Source of the DNA: Streptomyces ossamyceticus
GTDB taxonomy: Bacteria > Actinomycetota > Actinomycetes > Streptomycetales > Streptomycetaceae
Reading direction: 5' to 3'
Length of the DNA stretch: 33,612 nt
NCBI RefSeq assembly: GCF_001418475.1
Contig: NZ_LIQX01000275.1
Location: forward strand, 1 to 33,612
In this document: positions 25,461-31,851 of the stretch, one piece after another
Layout of the letters: each line of letters begins with the position of its first letter
Position numbering within the stretch: position 1 is the stretch's first letter
The notes under the pieces: model-generated
What the model was told of the DNA's origin: nothing
Database searches by the model: none
The model's input: the letters and a program-made list of their open reading frames with translations, nothing else
Program-made: the position numbers and the translations under genes

Positions 25461-26456
25461 GTGAAGATCTATCCGTACAAGCGGCTCAACCGGCCGGTCG
25501 TTCTCAGAGTGACTTCGGTTTCCCTCAAGCTCTCAGACGGCACCCGCGATCAACTGGAGACCACCGCCTACTCCACCCAGCAGCAGACGGTCGCGCTCGG
25601 CATCGCGGGCCACACCGACTGGGTGAGCGCCACGATCGGCCTCTCGGCGACACTGCCGCCCGGAGCGAACGCCCCGGACGCGGCCTGGTCCGACCTGCGT
25701 GTCCTCGCCGTCCTGACAGACCGTGAGACCAATGTCCGTACCTCCGCGGACCTCACACGTGACGCGGAGGACGGCCGTGACTGGTCGGGCTCCTTGGAAG
25801 TGCTCCGTGACGATCACGTGGGTCGGGCCTCCCTCGCCGTGTACGCCGTCGGGACGGTGGACGGAGTGCGCGGTCGGTCGATCGCCGAGACCGATCGGAG
25901 CTGGCTCGTCGACACGGTCTCCGACGAGCCGGTCCGTGGACTGCAACTGGACGTACAGAAAGCCTCGTTCAGGAAGAGTTCCCGGGAATGGTTGCAGGCG
26001 TACGCGGACGCGCCGTGGATCGTGGACACTTCGGCCCGAGTCCCCACCGTGTTCGTGAACACGGATGTCGAGGGAGTCATCGGCCTGCTGGACAGCAACG
26101 GCTCAGGCGTCGACAGCAAAGTGCGTGACCTCCTGGTCGCCCAGATGTCCACCGATGTCTGGACCGCGGTGTTCCACGGCGCCATCGGTGACCTGGAGGT
26201 GGAGCCCGGCGGTGGCCCCGTCTTCCCGACCGACTGGCAGGGGGAGGTGCTGCGGGAGATGCTCCCGGACGTGCTTCCCGGCGTACAGGTCGAAGAGGCC
26301 CTGCGGCAGGTCCATCGCCGCCGCACCGGAGAGTCGGGCTGGGTGGAGCTCCAGACCCGCATCCACTACGCGGCGGTCCGCCGTGCCGATGCCACCAAGG
26401 CGCTCGCCTACGTCATTCGCAGTCTGGAACAGATGAACCGGGAGAGTGAGACGTGA
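25461..26456 (+). CDS. Unknown protein encoded with the XRE-GHKL ATPase
   Basis: The 331-residue protein starts at GTG 25461, three bases after the ATPase stop, with GGGGGAG as binding site. The first about 170 residues are strand-rich with regularly spaced hydrophobic segments (YPYKRLNRPVVLRVTSVSLKL, WVSATIGLSATLPPG, WSGSLEVLRDDHVGRASLAVYAV), suggesting a beta-sandwich-like domain. The rest is helical (KVRDLLVAQMSTDVWTAVFHGAIGDLE, ALAYVIRSLEQMN). No catalytic motif, cysteine cluster or membrane segment is visible. The stop overlaps the next gene as GTGA (26453-26456). Strict coupling to the ATPase suggests a complex partner, perhaps a DNA- or substrate-binding subunit (inference). Confidence 0.8.
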   Translation: MKIYPYKRLNRPVVLRVTSVSLKLSDGTRDQLETTAYSTQQQTVALGIAGHTDWVSATIGLSATLPPGANAPDAAWSDLRVLAVLTDRETNVRTSADLTRDAEDGRDWSGSLEVLRDDHVGRASLAVYAVGTVDGVRGRSIAETDRSWLVDTVSDEPVRGLQLDVQKASFRKSSREWLQAYADAPWIVDTSARVPTVFVNTDVEGVIGLLDSNGSGVDSKVRDLLVAQMSTDVWTAVFHGAIGDLEVEPGGGPVFPTDWQGEVLREMLPDVLPGVQVEEALRQVHRRRTGESGWVELQTRIHYAAVRRADATKALAYVIRSLEQMNRESET

Positions 26457-27331
26457 TCACTGCACCGAGCCACGTACCGGATCGCCTGGCGCTGCTAGCC
26501 ACCTCGGCCGTCGATCCGTTCCTCACCGAGGAACTGCTCAAGGGTGAACATGTGCATGGCGGCATCGACCTGGCCAAGGTCGTGGAGCCGCTTCCCGAGG
26601 ACGACGCGAGGTGGTCGGTCGAGCCGGTCCGGAGCCTGGTGGAGGACGCCATGTTCGAGTTCCGGCCGGACCGCACCCGAGCCGACGCGTGGCTCGCGCC
26701 ACGTCTCCATGCCACGCTGCGTCTGACTCGGCGAGAGGCCGCGGACAAGCGTCTGTGGAACCACCTCGCCTTGGCGGTGGCGCCCGACTACGTCGCCTGG
26801 CGGCACCTGTCGGAGCCGACGGCGAAGCGGCCGGAGAAGCGTATCGCCGCAGAGCGCTTCCGGGGGCCCGCCGACCGTCAGTGTTTCTCCCGGCTCTGGT
26901 GGGCAGCCGAACTCTTCCGGAACGGATCGGATTACGAGCCGGTCGCCGCCGCCTGCGGAAACCAAGACCTCATTCACACGGTTCTACGCCTGGATTTGAT
27001 TGACCACCGGCCCACCGCCCAGGCGCTGGTCCGCCTCCTACAGAGCGGACAGATCACCACGGGACGAGAGATCAACGGTCTCAGTACGGCGATCAACGCG
27101 GCCGGCGCGACCTTGGTCTACGACGTTCTCGCACCGGATGAGCCCAGGAACCCGGTCGTTCTGGGGGACTGGGTGGCCGAGGCGGGATCGGCACCACCGG
27201 TGGGCCGCCACGAACTTCCGCAAGGGCCCGACGAGGAGCCCGCTCCGGAGCAGTCCGTGGCCGTACTCACCCGCTACTTCGCCGAGCTGATCGAGACCGC
27301 GCCAGTCCGGGGCAGGAAGAGTACGGAGTGA
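26453..27331 (+). CDS. Unknown helical protein (DUF6339-like?) encoded with the XRE-GHKL ATPase
   Basis: The 292-residue protein is predominantly helical. The segment TLRLTRREAADKRLWNHLALAVAPDYVAWRHL (about 90-121), and FSRLWWAAELFRNGSDY further on, recall from memory the DUF6339 family, whose function is unknown; this match is weak. No enzyme motif is visible. The C-terminus (VAVLTRYFAELIETAPVRGRKSTE) is basic. GTG start in a 4-base overlap with the preceding gene. The gene ends 49 bases before the converging methyltransferase stop at 27381, with no clear terminator between. Confidence 0.75.
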   Translation: MITAPSHVPDRLALLATSAVDPFLTEELLKGEHVHGGIDLAKVVEPLPEDDARWSVEPVRSLVEDAMFEFRPDRTRADAWLAPRLHATLRLTRREAADKRLWNHLALAVAPDYVAWRHLSEPTAKRPEKRIAAERFRGPADRQCFSRLWWAAELFRNGSDYEPVAAACGNQDLIHTVLRLDLIDHRPTAQALVRLLQSGQITTGREINGLSTAINAAGATLVYDVLAPDEPRNPVVLGDWVAEAGSAPPVGRHELPQGPDEEPAPEQSVAVLTRYFAELIETAPVRGRKSTE

Positions 27332-27380
27332 CCGGCCGGGGCTGTCGGTCACTGAACTTCCCTGCCCGCGAACGGTCTTG

Positions 27381-28742
27381 CTAGCCCGTGTTCCGGCGCG
27401 GCCGCTCGGAGGATGGTGCAGGCGCCTGGTCCTCCGGGCGCGGGCACCTGGCGGTGCAGTCGTCCGCCGCCCCGCAGCCATGGCTTCGCAGCTTGGCCCG
27501 CTGCTCCTCGGTGGCCGCCGGCCACGGCTGGCTCAACGCGTCAGGGTTCGGTGCGGGAAGACCGATCGCGGCGCCCAGCAGGTGTGCTCCGAACAAGGGT
27601 GGCACGGCGTTGCCCACCTGCTGGGCCTGTGCCTTGCCGGACCATGGATAGTCCGGTGGGAAGCTCTGCAACATCCCCGCCTCGTTCATGCTGAACCGCG
27701 CGCCCTCATAGACGATGTCCGCGTTGAGGTGTTGGAACACCACGAAGCGGGAGATACGACCGGTGACGGTGAACGCGGGTTGCTGATCCCCTCGCACGCC
27801 GCGCCTCCCGGAAATTCCGGAGCTGCCGTAGTTCGAGCGGACCAGGAAGGGGGTCTCGCGTCCCGGATGTGTGCCCACAGGTTCGGCCAGCACCTCACCC
27901 ATCGACCTCCAGGGCTGCAGGTCTTCGTCACCGGTTTCCCTGTGCTGTGCGGTCACCGGGGCCGAGGCTTCGTCGAAGGTCGGCTGATGGGCCTGACCTG
28001 ATGAGACCCGGCCGTCCTCGTTCCTACGGTTCCATGCCTTGGCCTCGTAGGAACGGTGGGTCGGTGCAGGAAGCGACGGCGCGTCGAGACCGTCACGACG
28101 AGCGATCAGTACCGCGCGGGATCGCTTCTGAGGGACACCGTAGGTCTCGGTGTCGAGGAGGCCGACGACGACGTTGTACCTGGTGCCGTCGGGGAGACCT
28201 GTTTCCTGCAGCACCTTGGCGTAGTGGTGCCAGAGTTCCTCGACTGAGGGGACCTGTTCGAGGACGATGACGTCGTACGGGCGCTTTCCCCGGTTCGGGC
28301 TTCTGGTCGCCTGGACTGCGTAGCGGAGCGGCTCGAGGACCAGCGCGGTGCGCGGATCGCTGAGAGTCTTCAGGTCCTCGTCGATCGTCGCGTCGGATTC
28401 TCCTGCCGTCAGTCGCTCGATGTACTCCTTCACCTTGTTCAGGTTCTTACGCCCGGCGCCGTGCCCAGCCACGGAGTAGGTCTGGCAGGGAGGCCCACCG
28501 GCCAGCACATTGATCTCAGGGGGCAGAGCCTCGAAGGATTCCCTACGGACCGCGCTCACGTCGGCGTGCAGGGTCTCCAGCCCGGCCGCGTATCGCGTGA
28601 GACAGGCGCTCTTGTCCCACTCGATGCCGAGACTCGGGATGCCGAGCGTGTGCCCCGCGACATCCAGCCCCCCGGGTCCCGCGAAGAGATCCAGGACAAA
28701 GGGTTTGTCGAGGATGGACTGGTGTGGCGCCGTGCTGGTCAT
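27381..28742 (-). CDS. DNA (cytosine-5) methyltransferase, catalytically intact
   Basis: Predicted to methylate cytosine at C5 within a specific site, protecting host DNA in the island's restriction or defence system. The 453 residues contain motif I FAGPGG (20-25), motif IV GGPPCQTYS (82-90) with catalytic Cys86, motif VI as EQVPSV (162-167, usually ENV), motif VIII QKRSR (205-209) and motif X QQVGNAVPP (374-382). The target-recognition part lies between about 220 and 370. An unusual basic C-terminal tail carries three cysteines (423, 429, 433). The ATG at 28742 is chosen because MTSTAPHQS is followed directly by motif I; the longer frame overlaps the upstream gene. The role corresponds to DrmMII of class 2 DISARM. 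Confidence 0.92.
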   Translation of the reverse strand: MTSTAPHQSILDKPFVLDLFAGPGGLDVAGHTLGIPSLGIEWDKSACLTRYAAGLETLHADVSAVRRESFEALPPEINVLAGGPPCQTYSVAGHGAGRKNLNKVKEYIERLTAGESDATIDEDLKTLSDPRTALVLEPLRYAVQATRSPNRGKRPYDVIVLEQVPSVEELWHHYAKVLQETGLPDGTRYNVVVGLLDTETYGVPQKRSRAVLIARRDGLDAPSLPAPTHRSYEAKAWNRRNEDGRVSSGQAHQPTFDEASAPVTAQHRETGDEDLQPWRSMGEVLAEPVGTHPGRETPFLVRSNYGSSGISGRRGVRGDQQPAFTVTGRISRFVVFQHLNADIVYEGARFSMNEAGMLQSFPPDYPWSGKAQAQQVGNAVPPLFGAHLLGAAIGLPAPNPDALSQPWPAATEEQRAKLRSHGCGAADDCTARCPRPEDQAPAPSSERPRRNTG

Positions 28743-28753
28743 GTGGCGGAAGT

Positions 28754-29749
28754 CTAGCCGGCTGGAGCCACTGCCGAATCCTTGTCCAACGCCTCGGCGA
28801 TGGCCCGCCCCAGGGCCTCTCCGACGGGCGGGGGTGTCGCGTGCCCGATCTGTCGATATCGGGCGGTCTTGCGGCCGGCGATCTGCCACGATTCGGGAAA
28901 ACCCTGCAAAAGCGCGGCCTGCTCGGCCGTGAGCTTCACCATGCCGTGCCTACCCAGCTGGGGATCCCACACGAAGTCCGGGCCGGGAACCTGGTCGCCC
29001 ACCGTGTGCCCGTCTACTCCCATGGTCGCCCATTTCCGCTTGGCGCCGGTCGGCCCGAGGTCGGCGCCACCCCGGTTCTTCGAACCGCCGACCAGAGTCG
29101 GAGCCGGTTGATCGGCTTGGGCTGCCCAGCGGGCGGCCTCCTTCCAGCCACGCGCGGCCATGGAGGATCCGAGGGTGTCACCGACCGTGCTCGGCTGCGA
29201 CACGGTGGGCGCGGGAGGCCGGAACGCCGTCGCCCGCTGTCCTTCGACGGCCACGAGGACACCTTGCCTGCGGTTCTGCGGCACGCCGAAGTCGATCGCG
29301 TTCATGACGAACCACGAGAACTCGTAACCCAGGTGCGCCAGTTCGGCGCGAGCGAAATCACGGAAGTGCTGATACTCGTCCGAGTGGGCGAGGCCGGGGA
29401 CGTTCTCGATGAGTACCGCACGAGGCCTGATCGCATGGACGAGATAGATGGTGGCTTCCAACAGCCGTTCTTCCGTGCTCGAATCCGACCGTCCGACGGT
29501 CGCACTCGACTTCACCCTTGGCAGCCCGGCCGCGAGGAGATCCACGTCGTAGCTCACGGGATGGTCAGCGGGGTCGAAGTCGAGTAAATCGGTGTGCAGC
29601 ACGTTCCACTGTGGTCGATTGGATCGCAGTGTCCCGACAGGAACCTCGTCGTCGTCCAGCAGCAGGCGTGGTTCGAATCCCGCTCGCTCCAAGCCGAGGG
29701 CCAAGCCCCCGGCCCCGGAGCACACATCCACGAAGGTCAGTCCCCCCAC
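28754..29749 (-). CDS. Degenerate DNA (cytosine-5) methyltransferase lacking the catalytic cysteine
   Basis: The 331-residue protein is clearly a C5-methyltransferase homologue: motif I VDVCSGAGGLALGLE (7-21), motif VI ENVPGL (115-120), motif VIII GVPQNRRQG (155-163) and motif X-like QIGHATPP. At motif IV, where active enzymes have GxPCxxxS, it reads AGLPRVKSS (74-82): Arg78, an AGG codon at 29516-29518, stands where the nucleophilic cysteine belongs. The frame is intact and codon use is normal, so it is not a decaying gene. It overlaps the Vsr gene by 13 bases at its start (GTG 29749) and lies 11 bases before the intact methylase. A regulatory or target-recognition partner of the active methylase is plausible, in the manner of inactive Dnmt3L (inference). 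Confidence 0.88.
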   Translation of the reverse strand: MGGLTFVDVCSGAGGLALGLERAGFEPRLLLDDDEVPVGTLRSNRPQWNVLHTDLLDFDPADHPVSYDVDLLAAGLPRVKSSATVGRSDSSTEERLLEATIYLVHAIRPRAVLIENVPGLAHSDEYQHFRDFARAELAHLGYEFSWFVMNAIDFGVPQNRRQGVLVAVEGQRATAFRPPAPTVSQPSTVGDTLGSSMAARGWKEAARWAAQADQPAPTLVGGSKNRGGADLGPTGAKRKWATMGVDGHTVGDQVPGPDFVWDPQLGRHGMVKLTAEQAALLQGFPESWQIAGRKTARYRQIGHATPPPVGEALGRAIAEALDKDSAVAPAG

Positions 29750-30180
29750 GCTTCACGTCCCTTCGTTCCCTCTGCCAGACGTCGCTGCACAGCCGATGCC
29801 ACTCGCACGGCCACTTCCTCAGGAGCTTCATGCTCCCAGAACCGCAACACCATCCATCCCTCTGCGGTCAGGTGCTCCGTCGTCTCCCGATCGCGAGCCA
29901 TGTTCCGGTCCAGCTTGTTGCGCCACCACTCCGCGTTGGACTTCGGATGCGTGGCGTGTTCTGGGCACCCGTGCCAGAAACACCCGTCGATCAAGACGGC
30001 CACCTTGGCCCGGGTGAAGGCCACGTCGATGCGTCGCCGGGCCATGCCCGGCACCGGGTACTCGACGCGGTAGCGCAACCCTTGGGCGTGGAGCAGGCGG
30101 CGCACCGCCAGCTCGGCGGCGGTGTCCTTGCTCACCTGCCTGCTCATGCGTGCCGAGACGGCGGGCGACAACGGCTTCAT
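29737..30180 (-). CDS. vsr: Vsr-like very short patch repair endonuclease
   Basis: The 147-residue protein matches Vsr throughout: SKDTAAELAVRRLLHAQGLRYRVEYPVPG, the catalytic IDVAF (Asp52), VAVLIDGCFWHGCPEHATHPKSN with the conserved His/Cys residues, WWRNKLDRNMARDRET and GWMVLRFWEHE. E. coli Vsr nicks T:G mismatches made by deamination of 5-methylcytosine and normally accompanies Dcm; Vsr-fold nucleases also occur as restriction nucleases in MORC-type systems. The ATG at 30180 is taken; TTG 30189 and ATG 30147 (giving MSRQVSKDT) are also in frame and no strong ribosome binding site settles it. It is the first gene of a leftward vsr-methylase-methylase operon and the only nuclease motif I see in the island. 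Confidence 0.92.
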   Translation of the reverse strand: MKPLSPAVSARMSRQVSKDTAAELAVRRLLHAQGLRYRVEYPVPGMARRRIDVAFTRAKVAVLIDGCFWHGCPEHATHPKSNAEWWRNKLDRNMARDRETTEHLTAEGWMVLRFWEHEAPEEVAVRVASAVQRRLAEGTKGREAWGD

Positions 30181-30397
30181 CGTGCTCAAGGCGGCGGTGC
30201 CTCACGATCGTGGCTCGGTCTGGGCGGTTGTTGTCCGAGTCGATCGGAACGCCACCCCTGGCTGCGATTCGATTCCATCACGAGGGCGTGGCCAGCCGCA
30301 CCGAGTCTTGATGATCAACGCAGGAGGGTGCATGGTGGCGGCCGGCGCCGCCGAGGTTGCCCTTGGGCCACTCGCTTCTCTGGAGTGTCGCGCCTCC

Positions 30398-30468
30398 GCG
30401 GCCCGCGTCAAGGGCGCTGCGCGTCGCCTGCGGCGATCGGCCTGCGGCCGACCCTTGACCCGGGCCGC
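30398..30468. repeat. Long inverted repeat at the edge of the defence island
   Basis: A 17-base arm at 30398-30414 (GCGGCCCGCGTCAAGGG) pairs with 30452-30468 (CCCTTGACCCGGGCCGC) with one mismatch. The 37-base interior contains TCGGCC-tgc-GGCCGA (30437-30451). Such nested GC-rich palindromes occur as dispersed elements in Streptomyces chromosomes; whether this one is repeated elsewhere in the genome cannot be seen here. It could act as a terminator for the SEC-C gene or mark an insertion boundary. Confidence 0.6.
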
Positions 30469-30538
30469 TCCAGCACGGGGGAGAAGCGAGCGCGCGGCCC
30501 GGAAAGGTGGGTGGCCCGGCCGAGTTCAGGTGGAGGTC

Positions 30539-30584
30539 GGCCGGGTTGTGGGACGGGGGTCGGGGCGCGATCTCGCCTCGCAAG
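30539..30584 (+). repeat. G-rich dispersed repeat, copy 1
   Basis: GGCCGGGTTGTGGGACGGGG followed by tcGGGGCGCGATCTCGCCTCGCAAG aligns with the copy at 31721-31769 in the same orientation, with a few substitutions and short gaps. Both lie in non-coding DNA on either side of the SEC-C gene. Confidence 0.5.
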
Positions 30585-30653
30585 CACGCCGGGTCGCTCA
30601 GCGGCTTGCGGAGAGTGGGGGGTGTCTCGGTTCCGCCCGTACGCGATTCGGGA

Positions 30654-31664
30654 CTACGCCCCGTGGCACCCCTCGTACGGCTCCCCCGACCCGCACCAGC
30701 ACGCGCTCCCCCTCTGCGGTGGCCACTCCACCGCCAAGCCCCGCGCCGCCAGGGTCGTCGCGTACTGGGGGAGGAGGGTCGCGTCGTCCGGGGAGGTGCC
30801 CTCCGAGGCTGCGAAGGCCTCGTAGGAGGGGACCGTGCCGGTCACGATGCCCAGGTTGGGGGTGCCCGACGAGGCCAGTTCGCGCAGGGAGGACTCTATG
30901 GTCGCCAGGTGGTCGTCGTGCGACGGGTACTCCGCCAGGAGGCCCGGGTAGGCCGTCACCAGTTCCGAGAGTTCCGTGGTCGGCCAGTGGAGCACCGCCA
31001 CCGGGAACGGGCGGGACAGGGCCTCCCGGTACGTGCCCAACTCCGCGCGCAGGCGGGAGATCTCCGCCTGGAGTTCCGCCGGGTTGTCCGAGCCGAGGGA
31101 CCAGACCCGTTTCGGGTCGTGCAGCTCGTCCAGGGAGACCGACGACGAGTGGAGGGTGTCCGCCAGCGCGTCCCAGTCGTCGTGCGGGGCGCCCAGCATG
31201 CGGCGCACCCGGTGGCGGCCGAAGAGGAGAGGGCGGGTCGCGTACGGGGGCTCCGCCACGTCCGTCAGCAGGAGCAGCGCGGCCGCCGTGAACGTGTCCT
31301 GGGCCGCCTCCAGCTCGTCGTGGGCCTCCAGCGCCTCCGCCACGATCACCCAGGGCGCCGGGTCCCGGGGAGCAGTCGCCCGGATGCCGTCGATGATCGC
31401 CCTCGCCTCGGCCTCGTGGCCGTACTCCCAGAGGTTCGAGGCCTTGAGGGCCCGTACGAGGTGGGGGTTCTCCAAGGGGGTGGTGGAGGCGAGCAGGCGG
31501 TCGTAGAGGGCGGTCGCCCTGGGGCGGTCGCCGGCGAGTTCGCGGTGGGCGGCGGCCTGGATGAGGAGGTGTTCCGCGTCCTCCGGGTAGAGGTCCGCGG
31601 TCCGCTCCAGGCGGGCCGCTTCGGCGGGGTGGTCGACGTTCTCGGCAGGCGTGTCGGGGCGCAT
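30654..31664 (-). CDS. SEC-C motif protein with TPR-like helices
   Basis: From ATG 31664 the protein has 336 residues. The N-terminal half is made of amphipathic helix pairs (ERTADLYPEDAEHLLIQAA, HRELAGDRPRATALYDRLLAS, LVRALKASNLWEYGHEAEAR) that look like tetratricopeptide repeats. The extreme C-terminus is a SEC-C zinc motif, CWCGSGEPYEGCHG (C-x-C-x8-C-H). SEC-C tails occur on SecA and on many otherwise unrelated bacterial proteins, where they bind zinc and partner proteins. Codons between 31829 and 31664 translate to proline-rich sequence over a repeat copy and are excluded. No strong ribosome binding site precedes 31664. Role unknown. Confidence 0.82.
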   Translation of the reverse strand: MRPDTPAENVDHPAEAARLERTADLYPEDAEHLLIQAAAHRELAGDRPRATALYDRLLASTTPLENPHLVRALKASNLWEYGHEAEARAIIDGIRATAPRDPAPWVIVAEALEAHDELEAAQDTFTAAALLLLTDVAEPPYATRPLLFGRHRVRRMLGAPHDDWDALADTLHSSSVSLDELHDPKRVWSLGSDNPAELQAEISRLRAELGTYREALSRPFPVAVLHWPTTELSELVTAYPGLLAEYPSHDDHLATIESSLRELASSGTPNLGIVTGTVPSYEAFAASEGTSPDDATLLPQYATTLAARGLAVEWPPQRGSACWCGSGEPYEGCHGA

Positions 31665-31720
31665 GGACGACACCGTACTGCCCGGGGAAGGCCCACGGGG
31701 TGGTGGTGCGGGGTGCTTCC

Positions 31721-31769
31721 GGCCGGTTGTGGGTGGGGGCGGGCCGGGGCGCGACTTTCGCCGTGCGAG
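31721..31769 (+). repeat. G-rich dispersed repeat, copy 2
   Basis: GGCCGGTTGTGGGTGGGGGC followed by GGGCCGGGGCGCGACTTTCGCCGTGCGAG is the second copy of the repeat at 30539-30584. It sits between the start of the SEC-C gene and the end of the GH30 gene. Confidence 0.5.
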
Positions 31770-31851
31770 CGGGTGCGGCTCACGCCGCTCCCGCTCCGGC
31801 CCGCACCACCCTGCTCCGCCTCGCGCCACCGGCTCGCACCACCCCGCTCCG

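Larger units (their letters stand above)
30181..30653. other. Intergenic boundary region with repeats (no gene)
   Basis: This 473-base stretch lies between the Vsr start and the SEC-C gene end. It contains an 11-bp palindrome TTGATGATCAA (30308-30318) about 130 bases upstream of vsr, a long inverted repeat (30398-30468) and one copy of a G-rich repeat (30539-30584). Open frames crossing it are arginine- and proline-rich and non-genic. Confidence 0.65.

Noticed and set aside
28754..29749. Second methylase as a pseudogene
   Set aside because: The frame is intact, codon use matches its neighbours and all motifs except the nucleophile are kept, which fits a selected inactive homologue better than decay.
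30122..31291. 389-codon plus-strand frame across vsr upstream DNA and the SEC-C gene
   Set aside because: Its product is a proline/arginine-rich low-complexity sequence over repeats and antisense to a real gene.
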